Counted from the first letter of the stretch, positions 1 through 11,028 are shown. The stretch is DNA of 64,000 nt from Vibrio casei (GCF_002218025.2 NZ_AP018680.1:1240001-1304000), one strand, 5' to 3'. Program-made: numbers and translations. Notes: generated by a model not told the origin, from the letters alone.

Positions 1-1
1 A

Positions 2-739
2 GATTGGCGTGAAGCCATCAGTAGCTGTGAAAGCTTATTAACGGAAACTTCAAGTACTTTGAATGAGTTACAAGATACTTTGCAAGCTGCTGGTGATGAG
101 CTGCAAACTCAGTTGCTTGATATACAACAAATGGTTTATGGGCAAGAAGGGCTTGATTTTATAGATGCGATTTTATTCACACTGCAAACTAAGCTCGACC
201 GTATTATTAGCTGGGGTCAGCAAGCCATCGATTTGTGGATTGGCTATGACCGCCATGTTCATAAATTTATTCGTACTGCCATTGATATGGACCAAAATCG
301 TGCCTTCAGCCAACGGTTACGACAATCGGTAACCGATTACTTTGATGCGCCTTGGTACCTTATTTATTCAGATGCAGAGCGTTTGCGTGATATGCGTGAT
401 GAAGCGATGTTGCTGCGTGACGATGAAGTTACCGGACAAGTACCCACAGATGTAGAATATGAAGAATTAACCGTTGTTGATGATGCATTAAGCGAACGTG
501 TTGCTGAAATGCTACAACAGCATAAAGAAACAGGGCGACCGATTGATTTGGGCGCGGTGTTACAAGATTACCTTGCGCAGCATTCTCATGCGCAACATTT
601 TGACTTAGCCAGAATGGTGATCGACCAAGCGGTAAGAATGGGGTATTCCGAATCGGATTATCAAGCCATACAACCCGACTGGAAAGCGATCAACGATTTT
701 GGAGCAAAGGTACAAGCGAATGTCATCGATCAATACTAA
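2..739 (+). CDS. mukF: MukF, kleisin subunit of the MukBEF condensin (5' end outside the window)
   Basis: The frame is open from base 2, so the window starts inside the gene and about 245 C-terminal residues are present; the family is about 440 residues. MukF is the kleisin that bridges the heads of the MukB dimer and recruits MukE to organise the chromosome. The visible part begins with helical sequence ([16 protein letters not shown]), continues through the middle region and ends in the C-terminal winged-helix domain that contacts the MukB head. The stop codon at 737-739 lies inside the start of mukE, which gives a 20-nt overlap and implies translational coupling. Identity is clear from sequence and from the mukF-mukE-mukB order. 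Confidence 0.95.
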   Translation, partial: DWREAISSCESLLTETSSTLNELQDTLQAAGDELQTQLLDIQQMVYGQEGLDFIDAILFTLQTKLDRIISWGQQAIDLWIGYDRHVHKFIRTAIDMDQNRAFSQRLRQSVTDYFDAPWYLIYSDAERLRDMRDEAMLLRDDEVTGQVPTDVEYEELTVVDDALSERVAEMLQQHKETGRPIDLGAVLQDYLAQHSHAQHFDLARMVIDQAVRMGYSESDYQAIQPDWKAINDFGAKVQANVIDQY

Positions 740-1544
740 TTACGAGGCGCACAGCGCCGATCTGTCTCAAAATACCAGCTATTCACAAGAGACCGACAAC
801 TCTCAAGATGCTTACATGCCAGAACAATTGGTGAAAGCTCTATCTAACCCATTATTCCCCGCGCTTGACAGCCAATTGCGTGCGGGCCGCCATATCTCAA
901 GTGATGATATGGATAACTACGCTTTTTTAAGTGATTTTGACGGTGATCTTGGCGCTTTCTATCAGCGTTATAATGCAGAATTGGTTCGTGCGCCAGAAGG
1001 CTTCTTCTACCTACGTCCACGTTCAACCTCATTCATTGGCCGCAGCGTGTTATCGGAACTTGATATGCTGGTGGGTAAAATCTTGTGCTTTTTGTATTTA
1101 AGCCCAGAGCGTCTCGCCCATGAAGGAATCTTCACTAATCAAGAACTATACGAAGAGCTAATCAACCTTGCTGATGAAAAGAAACTGATGCGTTTGGTGA
1201 CTAACCGCGCAACCGGTTCGGATTTGGATAAAGAAAAGCTGTTTGAAAAAGTGCGTACTTCGCTGCGTCGGCTACGTCGTATCGGTATGGTATTGCCAGT
1301 CGGTGATGATGAGAAGTTTAGAATCAGTGGAGCCGTCTTCCGTTTTGGTGCTGATGTACGTGTCGGTGACGATGTTCGCGAAGCGCAACTACGCTTGATT
1401 CGTGATGGTGAAGCGGTGCTTGATCCTGAAGCCGTTGACCCAAATAAAGCGAATGATACTCAAGATAAGCAAGATGCTTCAGACGAACAATCAGAAGATT
1501 TGGCTGAACAAGAAGAACAAGAACAGAAAGCAGGTGACCTATGA
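720..1544 (+). CDS. mukE: MukE, condensin accessory subunit
   Basis: The protein has 274 residues and binds MukF to form the MukEF complex that regulates MukB ATPase heads. The start at 720 ([12 protein letters not shown]) is preferred because AAGG lies about 9 nt upstream; an in-frame ATG at 699 lacks family similarity. Conserved MukE stretches such as [18 protein letters not shown] and [20 protein letters not shown] are visible, followed by winged-helix regions. The N-terminus carries about 30 extra polar residues, and the last 35 residues are very acidic and Gln-rich, a variable tail. The gene overlaps mukF by 20 nt and mukB by 4 nt, so the three genes form one tightly coupled operon. Confidence 0.95.
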   Translation: MSSINTNYEAHSADLSQNTSYSQETDNSQDAYMPEQLVKALSNPLFPALDSQLRAGRHISSDDMDNYAFLSDFDGDLGAFYQRYNAELVRAPEGFFYLRPRSTSFIGRSVLSELDMLVGKILCFLYLSPERLAHEGIFTNQELYEELINLADEKKLMRLVTNRATGSDLDKEKLFEKVRTSLRRLRRIGMVLPVGDDEKFRISGAVFRFGADVRVGDDVREAQLRLIRDGEAVLDPEAVDPNKANDTQDKQDASDEQSEDLAEQEEQEQKAGDL

Positions 1545-4500
1545 TCACGCAAAATAACATGATCGAAAGAGGTAAATATCAATCGCTAACCATGATCAAC
1601 TGGAACGGCTTCTTTGCTCGTACTTTTGATATTGATGGGTTAGTGACCACACTTTCTGGCGGTAACGGTGCGGGTAAGTCGACTACCATGGCGGCTTTCA
1701 TCACGGCATTGATTCCAGACCAAAGCTTACTGCATTTCCGTAACACTACCGAGGCGGGGAGTTCACAAGCCTCTCGTGATAAAGGCCTATTCGGTAAACT
1801 ACAGCCGGGTACTTGTTACTCGGTGCTTGATGTTGTCAATTCACGTCATCAACGCTTGTTGTTTACGGTAAAACTGCAACAAGTGGCAGGTCGTGATAAG
1901 AAAGTGGATATCAAACCGATTCTTATTCAAGGTCTACCAAGCAATGTCAAACCGACCGATGTCTTAATTGAAAGCCTAGAAAACGGCCAAGCTCGCGTTC
2001 GTACATACAACGAGCTAAAAGACAAAGTAGCGGAATATGAAGGCGTACAAATTAAAGCCTTTTCATCAGTGGCCGATTACCACAGCGTGATGTTTGAAAT
2101 GGGCGTACTGCCTAAGAAACTACGCAACACCGGTGACCGTTCTAAGTTCTATCGCTTAATCGAAGCATCTTTGTATGGTGGTATCTCAAGTGCGATCACT
2201 CGTTCATTACGTGACTACTTATTGCCACAAAATGGTGGAGTGAAGAAAGCCTTCCAAGATATGGAATCGGCGTTGCGTGAAAACCGCATGACGCTAGAAG
2301 CCATTAAAACTACGCAAGCCGACCGTGACTTGTTTAAGCATTTAATTACTGAATCGACTAACTACGTGGCAGCAGACTACATGCGCCATGCCAATGACCG
2401 TCGTATTAAGCTAGATCAAGCGTTAGCACTGCGCAGTGAATTGAATCAATCGAGCAGTACGCTAACTTCTCAAATGCAATTGATGACGCAAGTTCAAGCG
2501 GAACTTGAGCAATTAATTGATCAAGAGTCTGGCTTAGAGCAAGACCATCAAGCCGCTGCCGATCATTTGCAATTGGTGCAAACGGCGATTCGTCAGCAAG
2601 AAAAAATTGAACGCTACCAAGAAGATTTGGAAGAGCTAAGTGAGCGCTTAGAAGAACAAATCATGGTAGTGGAAGAAGCGGCAGAGCAAGTTGCCATTGC
2701 CGAAGAACAAGCTGAAGTTTCTGAACAAGAAGTGGATAGCTTGAAATCGCAACTCGCCGATTACCAACAAGCATTAGATGTACAACAAACTCGCGCGTTG
2801 CAATATCAACAAGCCGTTCAAGCGTTAGAAAAAGCACAACAGCTGACAGATAACGACAACCTAACCGCGGAGAATGCTCAGGCTCAATTGACTGAATTGA
2901 AGCAACAAGAGTCAGACAATACTTCTGCGCTATTGTCGCTAAAACACAAGCTAGACATGTCATCTGCCGCAGCAGAGCAGTTTGAGCAAGCGTTAGCATT
3001 AGTGAACAGTATTGTTGGTGATGTGGCTCGTACTGAAGCTCTGTCACATGCAAAAGTGGCGGTACAAAAATCTCAACAAGCTCAGCAATGGCTACAAAAT
3101 GAATCACAATGGCGCGCCCAGCAGCGTGACCTAGAGCGTAGCCTAAATGAGCAGCGTCAAGCGTCTGAGCTAGTTGAACAATACCAATCTCAACACCAAG
3201 TTCGTCTTGATGATGAAATGGTATTAGAGCAAGAACGTGAGCGTCACCTAGAGCAACTTGATGTACTCGCCGGTGAGCAAGAAGAACTGCGCGATTTACG
3301 TGGTGATTTACGCCATGCTCAGCAAGATGCTGAAGCGAAAATTCAAGTTCTGCAAAAGCAAGCACCAGCCTGGATTGCAGCCAGTGAAGCACTAGAAAAA
3401 CTGCAATCACAAACCGAAGCTGAGCTAACCGATGGCCACGCGGTGATGGCACAAATGCAGCAAGTGCTTGAGCAAGATAAACAACAATCCATGGCGAAAG
3501 AGCGTTTGTCCGCTCGTCGTGATGAATTAGATAGCGATATTGAGCGTCTAGCGTCACCATCAGGCTCAAATGACCCTCGTTTAAAAGGCTTAGCGGATAG
3601 TCTAGGCGGCGTGTTGTTATCCGAAATTTACGATGACATCACCATTGAAGATGCACCATTTTTCAGTGCGATGTACGGTCCATCTCGTCATGCAATTGTC
3701 GTATCTGACCTTGATGGCATTAAAGAAAAGCTGGTGGATTTAGATGATTGCCCAGAAGATCTTTACATCATTGAAGGCGATGTGGATGCGTTTGACGACA
3801 GTACTTTCAACGCCGACGAACTAGATGGCGCGGTATGCGTTCAACTAAACGACCGTCAGCTACGTTATTCTCGTTTGCCTTCGATTCCACTATTTGGCCG
3901 TGCCGCCCGTGAGCAACGTTTAGAGTTGTTACGTGCTGAGCGTGAACAAGTGGCGGAAGAGTATGCCAAAGCGGCGTTTGATTCACAGAAGCTACAACGT
4001 CTATACCAAAGCTATAACGAGTTCGTATCTAAACACATTCATATTGCGTTTAACGACGACCCAGAACAGCAACTGGCGGAAGTGCGTGATGGTTTAAATC
4101 AAGTGGTTCGTCAATTGGCGTCACTGGATGAAAAAGACCAGCAGCAACGCAGCCAAATGCAAACGGCCAAGCAGGCGCTAGCTCAGTTAGATAAACTGGC
4201 TAACGTGGTGCATCTCATTGAAGATGAAAGCCTAGCCGAGCGTTTAGAAGAAGTTAACGACAAGCTTGAGCAACTATCTCAATATAAATCATTCGCTCAA
4301 CAGCATGGTAAAGCGGCAGAGAAGTTGTCGAACATGCTGTCTGCCCTAGAAGCGGATCCTGAGCAATTTGATGCGCTGCAAGCACAATATCAGCAAGCCG
4401 ATCAAAACCTACAAACGTTGAAAACTCAACTGTTTGCTTTGGCTGATTTGCATGAGCGTCGTCATTACTTTGCTTACTCAGATTCGGTTTCTCTACTGGA

Positions 4501-6019
4501 TCAAAGTAGCGAATTAAGCGAGCAGTTAAAACGTAAACTTGAGCAAGCAGAACAGGCTAAAGTACGTAGCCGTGAAGGCTTGAAACAAGCGCAAGGCCAA
4601 ATGAACCAATACAACCAATTATTGGCTTCTTTGAAATCGTCGCATCAAGCTAAATTGGAAACCGTACAAGAGTTTAAACAAGAGCTGCAAGACTATGGTG
4701 TAACGCCAGATATCGGCGCAGTAGAGCGTGCAGAAACACGTAAAAACGAATTGTATGAGCGTCTACATTTATCTCGTCAACGTAAGAGCGAATTTGAACG
4801 TACTCTTACTGCGACTGATATGGAAATGAAGACGCTAACCAAGCGCGTTAAGAAAATCGAAAAAGAGTACAAAGACTTACGCAAGTTTGTGGTGAACGCC
4901 AAAGCAGGTTGGTGCTCGGTGCTACGTTTAGCACGTTTAAATGATGTTGAGCGTCGCTTGCATCGTCGTGAATTAGCCTACCTTTCGGATAACGAACTGC
5001 GTTCAATGTCGGATAAATCTCTCGGTGCCTTGCGCTTAGCGGTTGCCAACAATGAAACCCTACGTGATGCACTACGCGGCTCAGAAGATAATGCTCGCCC
5101 TGAAGGAAAAGTATTGTTCTACATCGCGGTTTACCAGCATCTACGTGAGCGTATTCGTCAGGATATTATTCACACCAGTGACCCAGTTGAAGCTATTGAA
5201 GAAATGGAAGTAGAGCTGGCTCGTCTAACCGAAGAGCTAACGCAACGTGAAAACCGTCTGGCAATTAGCTCTGGTTCAGTGGCGAATATCATCAAGAAGA
5301 CGATTCAACGTGAGCAAAACCGCATTCGTATGCTAAACCAAGGCTTGTCGAATATTGCCTTTGGTCAGGTACGTGGCGTGCGCTTAAATGTTGGTATCCG
5401 TGAAAGCCATGAAACGCTATTAGCTGGCTTGGCTGAGCAGCAAGAGCAACATCAAGACTTGTTCGATAACCCGCGCTTAACCTTCTCAGAAGCGATGGCG
5501 AAACTGTTCCAACGTGTGAACCCACATATCGATATGGGTCAGCGTTCACCGCAAATTCTTGGTGAAGAGTTACTAGATTACCGTAACTACTTAGAGTTGA
5601 GCATTGAAGTGAACCGTGGTTCAGAAGGTTGGCTACAAGCTGAATCTGGCGCGCTATCAACCGGTGAAGCGATTGGTACTGGTCAGTCAATTTTGTTGAT
5701 GGTTATCCAAAGTTGGGAAGAAGAATCACGCCGTCTGCGCAGTAAAGATATTGTGCCGTGTCGTCTACTTTTCTTAGATGAAGCCGCACGTTTGGATACC
5801 AAATCCATCAACACCTTATTCGAGCTATGTGACCGCCTAGACATGCAATTATTAATTGCTGCACCGGAAAACATCAGCCCTGAAAAAGGCACTACCTACA
5901 AACTGGTACGTAAAGTGTTTAAAGATCACGAACACGTACACGTAGTTGGCTTACGTGGCTTTGGGAATACACCAAAAGCAGAAACGGATGAAAGTGAAAG
6001 ATTAGAAATCGTTGAATAA
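1541..6019 (+). CDS. mukB: MukB, SMC-like chromosome condensin ATPase
   Basis: The product is a 1492-residue SMC-like ATPase, normal for the family (about 1480-1490). The Walker A motif GGNGAGKST is at residues 40-48. Two long Gln/Glu-rich coiled-coil arms surround the hinge (near residues 660-790, with FGGVL-like and LIEGD-type sequences). The ABC signature LSTGEA is near residue 1373 and Walker [10 protein letters not shown] near 1410. The ATG at 1541 overlaps the mukE stop and has AGGTGA just upstream. Homologues usually begin at [10 protein letters not shown], which is the ATG at 1559, so the true start may be 18 nt later, although no Shine-Dalgarno is visible there. A terminator follows directly. 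Confidence 0.96.
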   Translation: MITQNNMIERGKYQSLTMINWNGFFARTFDIDGLVTTLSGGNGAGKSTTMAAFITALIPDQSLLHFRNTTEAGSSQASRDKGLFGKLQPGTCYSVLDVVNSRHQRLLFTVKLQQVAGRDKKVDIKPILIQGLPSNVKPTDVLIESLENGQARVRTYNELKDKVAEYEGVQIKAFSSVADYHSVMFEMGVLPKKLRNTGDRSKFYRLIEASLYGGISSAITRSLRDYLLPQNGGVKKAFQDMESALRENRMTLEAIKTTQADRDLFKHLITESTNYVAADYMRHANDRRIKLDQALALRSELNQSSSTLTSQMQLMTQVQAELEQLIDQESGLEQDHQAAADHLQLVQTAIRQQEKIERYQEDLEELSERLEEQIMVVEEAAEQVAIAEEQAEVSEQEVDSLKSQLADYQQALDVQQTRALQYQQAVQALEKAQQLTDNDNLTAENAQAQLTELKQQESDNTSALLSLKHKLDMSSAAAEQFEQALALVNSIVGDVARTEALSHAKVAVQKSQQAQQWLQNESQWRAQQRDLERSLNEQRQASELVEQYQSQHQVRLDDEMVLEQERERHLEQLDVLAGEQEELRDLRGDLRHAQQDAEAKIQVLQKQAPAWIAASEALEKLQSQTEAELTDGHAVMAQMQQVLEQDKQQSMAKERLSARRDELDSDIERLASPSGSNDPRLKGLADSLGGVLLSEIYDDITIEDAPFFSAMYGPSRHAIVVSDLDGIKEKLVDLDDCPEDLYIIEGDVDAFDDSTFNADELDGAVCVQLNDRQLRYSRLPSIPLFGRAAREQRLELLRAEREQVAEEYAKAAFDSQKLQRLYQSYNEFVSKHIHIAFNDDPEQQLAEVRDGLNQVVRQLASLDEKDQQQRSQMQTAKQALAQLDKLANVVHLIEDESLAERLEEVNDKLEQLSQYKSFAQQHGKAAEKLSNMLSALEADPEQFDALQAQYQQADQNLQTLKTQLFALADLHERRHYFAYSDSVSLLDQSSELSEQLKRKLEQAEQAKVRSREGLKQAQGQMNQYNQLLASLKSSHQAKLETVQEFKQELQDYGVTPDIGAVERAETRKNELYERLHLSRQRKSEFERTLTATDMEMKTLTKRVKKIEKEYKDLRKFVVNAKAGWCSVLRLARLNDVERRLHRRELAYLSDNELRSMSDKSLGALRLAVANNETLRDALRGSEDNARPEGKVLFYIAVYQHLRERIRQDIIHTSDPVEAIEEMEVELARLTEELTQRENRLAISSGSVANIIKKTIQREQNRIRMLNQGLSNIAFGQVRGVRLNVGIRESHETLLAGLAEQQEQHQDLFDNPRLTFSEAMAKLFQRVNPHIDMGQRSPQILGEELLDYRNYLELSIEVNRGSEGWLQAESGALSTGEAIGTGQSILLMVIQSWEEESRRLRSKDIVPCRLLFLDEAARLDTKSINTLFELCDRLDMQLLIAAPENISPEKGTTYKLVRKVFKDHEHVHVVGLRGFGNTPKAETDESERLEIVE

Positions 6020-6047
6020 TACATCATAAGAAATGATTTAAACGTAT

Positions 6048-6074
6048 AACGCCTCAGATCTTTGAGGCGTTTTT
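6048..6074 (+). terminator. Rho-independent terminator of mukFEB
   Basis: A 9-bp stem (AACGCCTCA / TGAGGCGTT) with a 6-nt loop is followed by a T-run. It lies 28 nt after the mukB stop. Confidence 0.85.
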
Positions 6075-6194
6075 GTATGTGATTTTTTGAACGTTATAAT
6101 CTCTTTTGACAGAGTACTAAATACCTTAGTAAGGTAAAATAGTTCATGGTGTAATTTTGTTTGACGTTTAATATGAAGATGATAAAGGAGCAAT

Positions 6195-6413
6195 ATGAGA
6201 TCTTCACTTCGCGATAAAGTCATTAAAATTTGTACGAAAAAAATAGAACAAAAGGGTGAAAATGTAGGCGTTTCTTTTTATGCTTTTTTTGCTAATAAGA
6301 ATGATAATCCCGATCTATTAATGGAAGTGGCAACGTGGTGGATTCAGCAACATAAGCTCGATCATTTTGAAAAGGCAAAAAAGATCATTGAAATGGTGAA
6401 AGCGGGTCAGTGA
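6195..6413 (+). CDS. Small conserved hypothetical protein (DUF6500-like)
   Basis: This 72-residue soluble protein has a strong Shine-Dalgarno (AAAGGAG, 5 nt before the ATG). It is Lys-rich and mostly helical in appearance, with a central WW pair (ATWWIQQHKLDHFEKA). I recall a family of very similar short proteins in marine gammaproteobacteria named DUF6500, but the assignment is from memory. No catalytic motif, signal peptide or membrane segment is visible. It stands alone between the mukB terminator and the convergent nitroreductase gene. Confidence 0.7.
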   Translation: MRSSLRDKVIKICTKKIEQKGENVGVSFYAFFANKNDNPDLLMEVATWWIQQHKLDHFEKAKKIIEMVKAGQ

Positions 6414-6434
6414 TTTGCAAGCTAAAGAGACATA

Positions 6435-6496
6435 AAAAAGCCATGTATACCTAAGTCACGTGAAGATATATTCAATTCATATAGGTATACATGGCT
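6435..6496 (-). terminator. Terminator of the nitroreductase gene, with a long perfect inverted repeat
   Basis: A perfect 14-bp inverted repeat has its arms at 6439-6452 and 6483-6496, separated by 30 nt. Read on the minus strand, the second arm is followed by TTTTTT, so it serves the minus-strand nitroreductase gene. The plus-strand side has no T-run. The 30-nt loop is long for a terminator. Confidence 0.65.
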
Positions 6497-6522
6497 CTAT
6501 AATTAATGGTTAATGGTTTTAT

Positions 6523-7182
6523 TTATAGCACGACAATCACATCTTCCTTTGCTAAACGAGCTTTTGGTTTCCCAAAATTATAGTCTTCATTTTCAAGTGA
6601 ATAACCGATGGCAAGGGCGAAGTCACAGACGTAGCCATTAAGTTCATGACCAAAGATTTCCGTAATCATTTCAGAGTCGACCCCTTCCATTGATGTCGAT
6701 CCAATTCCCATACGAGCAAGGGTATGAAGAGTGTTTCCTAATGCAATATAAGTTTGTGCTTTGGTCCAATTTCCATTAAAGCCTGTTTCATCAGTATTAG
6801 TTTCTGCGAAACCAAATGCACCGTTTAACATGTTGTCATAGTTTTCTGCTGGCAAATGACCAGATGCCACTTCGGCATCTACGACTCTACGATAATCATC
6901 TTTGGTAAATTTAGGATGATTGGCAAACAGAATAATGTGAGAGGCTTGTGTGGCGTGTGGTTGGTTGAACTGGTATTTGTTAGCAAAAGTGCGGTGGAAG
7001 CGTTCTTTGGCTTCATCGCTCTCAATCACAATAAACTTCCAAGGTTGAGAGTTTATTGAAGACGCTGATAGGCGAAGTGCTTCTAAGATCACTTCCATAT
7101 CTTGTGCGGAAATCCGTTTTTTTGAATCGTATTTTTTAACGGTGTAACGGGTATTTAAATCGTCAATAATTTGATGAGACAT
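6523..7182 (-). CDS. NfsB-type oxygen-insensitive NAD(P)H nitroreductase
   Basis: The 219-residue length is typical of the NfsB/NfnB FMN-dependent nitroreductase family, which reduces nitroaromatics and quinones with NAD(P)H as a cytosolic homodimer. Family features seen are the N-terminal RYTVKKYD segment (the FMN-phosphate-binding Arg/Lys region), LRLSASSINSQPWKFIVI (residues 36-53), the GFNGNWTKAQTYIALGN region and the GIGSTSMEGVD motif that contacts the flavin. The gene is monocistronic, with its own terminator at 6435-6496. The substrate cannot be predicted from sequence. Confidence 0.88.
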   Translation of the reverse strand: MSHQIIDDLNTRYTVKKYDSKKRISAQDMEVILEALRLSASSINSQPWKFIVIESDEAKERFHRTFANKYQFNQPHATQASHIILFANHPKFTKDDYRRVVDAEVASGHLPAENYDNMLNGAFGFAETNTDETGFNGNWTKAQTYIALGNTLHTLARMGIGSTSMEGVDSEMITEIFGHELNGYVCDFALAIGYSLENEDYNFGKPKARLAKEDVIVVL

Positions 7183-7374
7183 TGCTGATTTTCCAAAATA
7201 ATCTACAGGTTTGAGTTAAGTGTTCAATTCCAATGAGGTGATGAGACACCGAACAGATAAACGCATTTTAAATAAAAGATTATCTTGGATAAAGCGCCTT
7301 ATTTTTGAATTACTTTCTTTTTAAAATTGATAATGGGGTTATGTAGACTGGGGTTAATTTATACTGTTCATATA

Positions 7375-7402
7375 AAAACCCTCTTATTAGTGAGGGCTTT
7401 TA
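7375..7402 (-). terminator. Terminator of the TIGR02647 gene
   Basis: On the minus strand CCCTC/GAGGG pairs around an 8-nt loop and is followed by TTTTT. It lies 23 nt after the stop codon of the 7425-7664 gene. Confidence 0.7.
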
Positions 7403-7424
7403 TTAAAACGAAGTGAAAGAAATC

Positions 7425-7664
7425 TTATTTTTTAGAGGATAAAACATGAAGTAGTTTTATGGCATACTCAGAAACAGTAATGCCTTCATCCGTTAAGTAT
7501 CCACCATCAGGAAGGGTACATAGATTTTTATCAAAAAGGCTTTTTGCTGCCTGCTGTAGTTCAGGTGCCGCATCATTGTGAACTTTGATACCAGTCTGCA
7601 TGCTAGTGGGGTCAAATTGTAGTAATAAGTTAAGCTCTGCAACATGTTCAGCTGTATATTTCAT
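7425..7664 (-). CDS. TIGR02647 family small protein
   Basis: This 79-residue protein matches the TIGR02647 family as I recall it. Members have a helical N-terminus (ELNLLLQFD), a central GIKVHNDA motif and a C-terminal winged-helix-like part (LPDGGYLTDEG). Members are sometimes annotated as DNA-binding, but no function is established. There is no signal peptide or membrane segment. The gene is monocistronic, with a terminator close behind it. Confidence 0.75.
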   Translation of the reverse strand: MKYTAEHVAELNLLLQFDPTSMQTGIKVHNDAAPELQQAAKSLFDKNLCTLPDGGYLTDEGITVSEYAIKLLHVLSSKK

Positions 7665-7997
7665 AATTAATCCTTACATTTGATCTTATTGATACATTAG
7701 TGCTGTGTGCTTACTTTTAGCAAGAAGAATCGTTTTAAATGCAAAGATAATTCGCGGTAACTTGATCTAGGTTCATATAATGAAATCGATTAGGTTTTTT
7801 GCCGACGTTTACGTCAGCTCTAAGCGTGATTTAAACTGATATCATCAAGATGAAAGCAAATAATTTGCAGTGACCCATGACAAATTTTTTAAATAAGGTA
7901 AAGTAGCGAGCAAAATTATCCTTAGTTGTAATATTGTTGTTTTCCTCGTGATAAAGCGGTGATGAGCGATGATTAAATGTCGTAGATAGGAAAGTAC
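7665..7997. other. Intergenic region upstream of ppaC
   Basis: This 333-nt AT-rich stretch lies between the divergent TIGR02647 gene and ppaC. It must hold both promoters, but no convincing -35/-10 pair stands out. The only structured element seen is a short palindrome GACG-TTTA-CGTC at 7804-7815. No supported ORF was found. Confidence 0.5.
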
Positions 7998-8903
7998 ATG
8001 ATCCAAGTAGTCGGTCACAAAAACCCAGATAGTGATAGCATTTGTAGTGCATTGGTTGCCACTGAGCTTTTAAAAGCACGTGGTCTTGAAGCGAAGCCAG
8101 TTCGTCAAGGCGAATTAAACCGTGAAACCCAATACATTCTTGAGCAAGCCGGTGTCGAGCAGCCAGAGATGTGTACCGGTGTTGCAGGACAAAAAATCTG
8201 GTTAGTGGATTACACTGATGTTTCTCAAGCACCAGATGATATCGCTGATGCAGAAATTGTGGGTATCGTCGATCACCACCGTCTAGGTGATGTGATGACA
8301 GTGAATCCACTGGAAGCTTGGATCTGGCCTGTTGGTTGTACTTGTACGATTTTGTTTAATCTATTTAAAATGGAAGAAACAAAAATCGAGAAGCCATATG
8401 CGATTCTTATGATGTCAGCGATTTTGTCTGACACCGTTGGCTTTGCTTCTCCAACTTGTACGCCAAAAGATGAAGCTGCAGTAAAAGAGTTAGCCGAAAT
8501 CGCAGGTATTGAAAACCTAGACGAATTCATTAAAAACTTATTGATTGCGAAAACCGATATTGTAGGTCTTACCGCAGCCCAACTGGTTGAGAAAGATTTA
8601 AAAGCTTATCCATTCAATGGTCGTGATGTTGTTGTTGGTCAAGTTGAGCTTGCAACAATGGAGCAGGTGGATGGCATGATTGATGATTTGAACACGGACC
8701 TTGAGCGTCGTTGTCAAGAAGATGGCTTAGCTTTTGCTGCCTTGATGTTGACAGATATCACAACCAGTACGACAGAATTGTTGTTTAAAGGTGAGTGGTC
8801 AAGCAAGCTTGAAAAACACCTTCAAGATGGATCATTAATCATGCAAAATACGTTAAGCCGCAAAAAGCAAGGTTGGCCGTGGTTGCAAGGCGAGCTGGCT
8901 TAA
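7998..8903 (+). CDS. ppaC: Manganese-dependent inorganic pyrophosphatase (family II)
   Basis: This 301-residue DHH-family phosphoesterase hydrolyses pyrophosphate to two phosphates, using Mn2+ or Co2+ in the cytosol. Metal ligands are visible in order: H7, D11 and D13 (GHKNPDSDS), D71, the DHH triad at 92-94 and D145 (SDTVGF). The C-terminal DHHA2 domain ends with the substrate-binding SRKKQ segment. AGGAAA precedes the ATG. A terminator starts 28 nt after the stop, so the gene is a single unit. Family II enzymes occur in Vibrio and are unrelated to the common Ppa. Confidence 0.95.
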   Translation: MIQVVGHKNPDSDSICSALVATELLKARGLEAKPVRQGELNRETQYILEQAGVEQPEMCTGVAGQKIWLVDYTDVSQAPDDIADAEIVGIVDHHRLGDVMTVNPLEAWIWPVGCTCTILFNLFKMEETKIEKPYAILMMSAILSDTVGFASPTCTPKDEAAVKELAEIAGIENLDEFIKNLLIAKTDIVGLTAAQLVEKDLKAYPFNGRDVVVGQVELATMEQVDGMIDDLNTDLERRCQEDGLAFAALMLTDITTSTTELLFKGEWSSKLEKHLQDGSLIMQNTLSRKKQGWPWLQGELA

Positions 8904-8930
8904 TCCTGCCATTATTATAAAATGATCAGA

Positions 8931-8956
8931 AAGGCGAGAAGTGACTCGCCTTTTTT
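8931..8956 (+). terminator. Terminator of ppaC
   Basis: AAGGCGAG / CTCGCCTT pairs around a short loop and is followed by six T. Its right arm overlaps the leader of the next gene. Confidence 0.85.
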
Positions 8957-8991
8957 ATTACTTCAATCTACTTAAAAAGCTGAGGTGGCTT

Positions 8992-9381
8992 ATGTCTCAA
9001 GCATTAGATACAGCAACAATTGAAACCATTAACCAGTATGATGCAGAAAAGCGTTTCCAATATTGTGTCAAAGAAGTTGTTGAGAATCGTGAAATTTGGA
9101 TCTTAACTGATGCTGATGGATGCGTGATGCTTAATACGGAGGACGAAGATTGTGTTCCAGTATGGCCTAATAAAGAGTTTGCTCAGGCATGGGCAAATGG
9201 TGAATGGGAAGAATGTAAACCTGAAGCTATTTCGTTAAATAAGTGGCATAGTCGTTGGAGTCATGGACTAGAAGAAGATGACCTTTCTGTTGTCGTATTT
9301 CCAAATGCTGATCAAGAAGGTGTAATTGTATTTCCTGATGAGTTTGATTTTGAATTAAAAAAACAAGCTCAAAAACGTTAA
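8992..9381 (+). CDS. DUF2750 domain-containing protein
   Basis: This 129-residue acidic protein matches DUF2750 (PF11042-type): an N-terminal FQYCVKEVVENREIWIL strand region, a central acidic segment, then W-rich VWPNKEFAQAWANGEWEEC, WHSRWSHGLEEDDLSVVVFP and the final VFPDEFDFEL. The ATG at 8992 is chosen because GAGGTG lies 4-5 nt upstream; an upstream GTG at 8941 sits within the ppaC terminator. Function is unknown. There are no membrane segments. Confidence 0.85.
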   Translation: MSQALDTATIETINQYDAEKRFQYCVKEVVENREIWILTDADGCVMLNTEDEDCVPVWPNKEFAQAWANGEWEECKPEAISLNKWHSRWSHGLEEDDLSVVVFPNADQEGVIVFPDEFDFELKKQAQKR

Positions 9382-9399
9382 TTGAATTTTTTGCTTTTT

Positions 9400-9425
9400 A
9401 GGCTCTCATTTTACTATGAGGGCCT
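9400..9425 (+). terminator. Probable terminator after the DUF2750 gene
   Basis: A 9-bp stem (GGCTCTCAT / ATGAGGGCC, one G-T pair) lies about 20 nt after the stop. The T-tract after it is interrupted, so it may be weak. Confidence 0.5.
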
Positions 9426-9612
9426 TGTCAGTTTTTGGGGGAGATAAATATCTTGGGGAAGGAAACAACCGTCATATCTTAGTAGAGAATATGCGTTTAT
9501 TCACAAACTTAAAAACATTGAAGAAATAGGATAAGTTTTATTGATCTACCTCTATATGATGCAAAGGTGATACGAGAATAATGAGCGTGTACTTTAATAA
9601 GAGCTCATTTAT

Positions 9613-11028
9613 ATGCCCCAATATTCCCGATACTTCTTTCCTATTATTGTTCCACTTATTGTGCTTTTGATGCCTTTATCTGTCTTCCCATTTGATGGCA
9701 TGACGATTATTCAGCAACGTGTCGCCGCCATTTTTTTGTTTGCTGCGCTGAGTTGGATCTTAGAGCCTATCCCAATTTATGCGACTTCTGTCGCCATTAT
9801 CAGTTTTGAGTTGTTGTTGATATCAGATAAGTCTTTTATTGTATTTCGATCTCAAGAATCAACCGCTTTGTATGGTGAAGTCTTAAACCATACGGACATC
9901 ATGGCAACATTTGCTAACCCTATTATTATGTTGTTTTTGGGTGGTTTTTTCTTAGCTATGGCGGCGACCAAATACCGTTTAGATGTAAACCTTGCTAGGG
10001 TATTTTTAAAGCCTTTTGGTGATAAACCTAAAAATATGATGTTAGGTTTGATGCTGATTACCGCAATGTTTTCAATGTTTATGTCTAATACTGCAACGAC
10101 AGCCATGATGCTTTCGATTTTAGCGCCTGTGATGGTGCTACTTAAACCAAACGATCCAAGCCGTACTGCTTTTGCTTTGTGTATCCCATTAGCTGCTAAT
10201 ATTGGTGGAATTGGTACGCCGATAGGAACTCCTCCTAATGCGATAGCGCTAAAATATTTACAAGGCACGTCGAGTATTTCTTTTGGTGAGTGGATGGCCT
10301 TTGGAGTTCCATTTGTCATTGTCTTAATGGCATTGTCGTGGCTGTTAATTGGGTACCTCTTTCCTGCAAATCAAAAAAAGATCACACTCGATATTCAAGG
10401 AGAATTTTTAAAAACTTCAAAAGCCATCATTGTTTATATTACGTTTGGTGTAACAATTTTATTGTGGTTAATGGGCAACACTCACGGTATGAATTCTTAT
10501 ACCATTGCTTTGATCCCTGTAACGGTGTTTCTGATGACGGGTATTATTACTAAAGATGATTTAAAAAAAATATCATGGGATGTGTTGTGGTTGGTCTCTG
10601 GTGGTATTGCTTTAGGATTGGCGTTAGATAAAAGTGGTCTTGCTGCTTTGATAGTTTACAGCATTCCATTTGGTGATTTTTCACCTTATATTGTATTGAT
10701 TGGCGCGGCAGTGCTGAGTTTGTTAATGGCAAATTTTATGTCAAACACAGCAACTGCAAATTTATTAATGCCTATTATGGCGGCTTTGGGTGTGTCGATG
10801 ACTAACCTTGCTCCGCTGGGTGGGCAGACTACTCTGATTCTAGTCGTCACCTTTGCCGCTTCACTTGGCATGGCATTACCGATTAGTACCCCCCCGAATG
10901 CGTTAGCTCATGCGACTGGGCATATAGAAACACGCCATATGGCTAAAGTTGGTGTGATTGTTGGTATTGCTGGTGTGGCTCTCAGTTTTGTGCTTGTGGC
11001 ACTATTAAATATGCTTAATACTTGGTAA
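9613..11028 (+). CDS. SLC13/DASS-family sodium-coupled anion (dicarboxylate) transporter
   Basis: This 471-residue polytopic inner-membrane protein has the family's inverted-repeat fold. Two SNT-type motifs are seen, SNTATTAMM (about residue 157) and SNTATANLL (about 376). Each is followed by a TPPNA motif, IGTPPNAIAL (about 204) and ISTPPNALAH (about 425), which bind sodium and carboxylate in the VcINDY-type structure. Likely substrates are C4-dicarboxylates or citrate, but sulfate or other anions cannot be excluded. A single-domain response regulator begins 21 nt downstream and probably shares the transcript. Confidence 0.9.
   Translation: MPQYSRYFFPIIVPLIVLLMPLSVFPFDGMTIIQQRVAAIFLFAALSWILEPIPIYATSVAIISFELLLISDKSFIVFRSQESTALYGEVLNHTDIMATFANPIIMLFLGGFFLAMAATKYRLDVNLARVFLKPFGDKPKNMMLGLMLITAMFSMFMSNTATTAMMLSILAPVMVLLKPNDPSRTAFALCIPLAANIGGIGTPIGTPPNAIALKYLQGTSSISFGEWMAFGVPFVIVLMALSWLLIGYLFPANQKKITLDIQGEFLKTSKAIIVYITFGVTILLWLMGNTHGMNSYTIALIPVTVFLMTGIITKDDLKKISWDVLWLVSGGIALGLALDKSGLAALIVYSIPFGDFSPYIVLIGAAVLSLLMANFMSNTATANLLMPIMAALGVSMTNLAPLGGQTTLILVVTFAASLGMALPISTPPNALAHATGHIETRHMAKVGVIVGIAGVALSFVLVALLNMLNTW

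Noticed and set aside
2661..3569. A 302-codon open frame on the minus strand
   Set aside because: It lies wholly inside mukB, in the coiled-coil coding region, and results from that gene's biased codon composition.
9852..10319. A 155-codon open frame on the minus strand
   Set aside because: It lies inside the clear SLC13 transporter gene and has no recognisable features.
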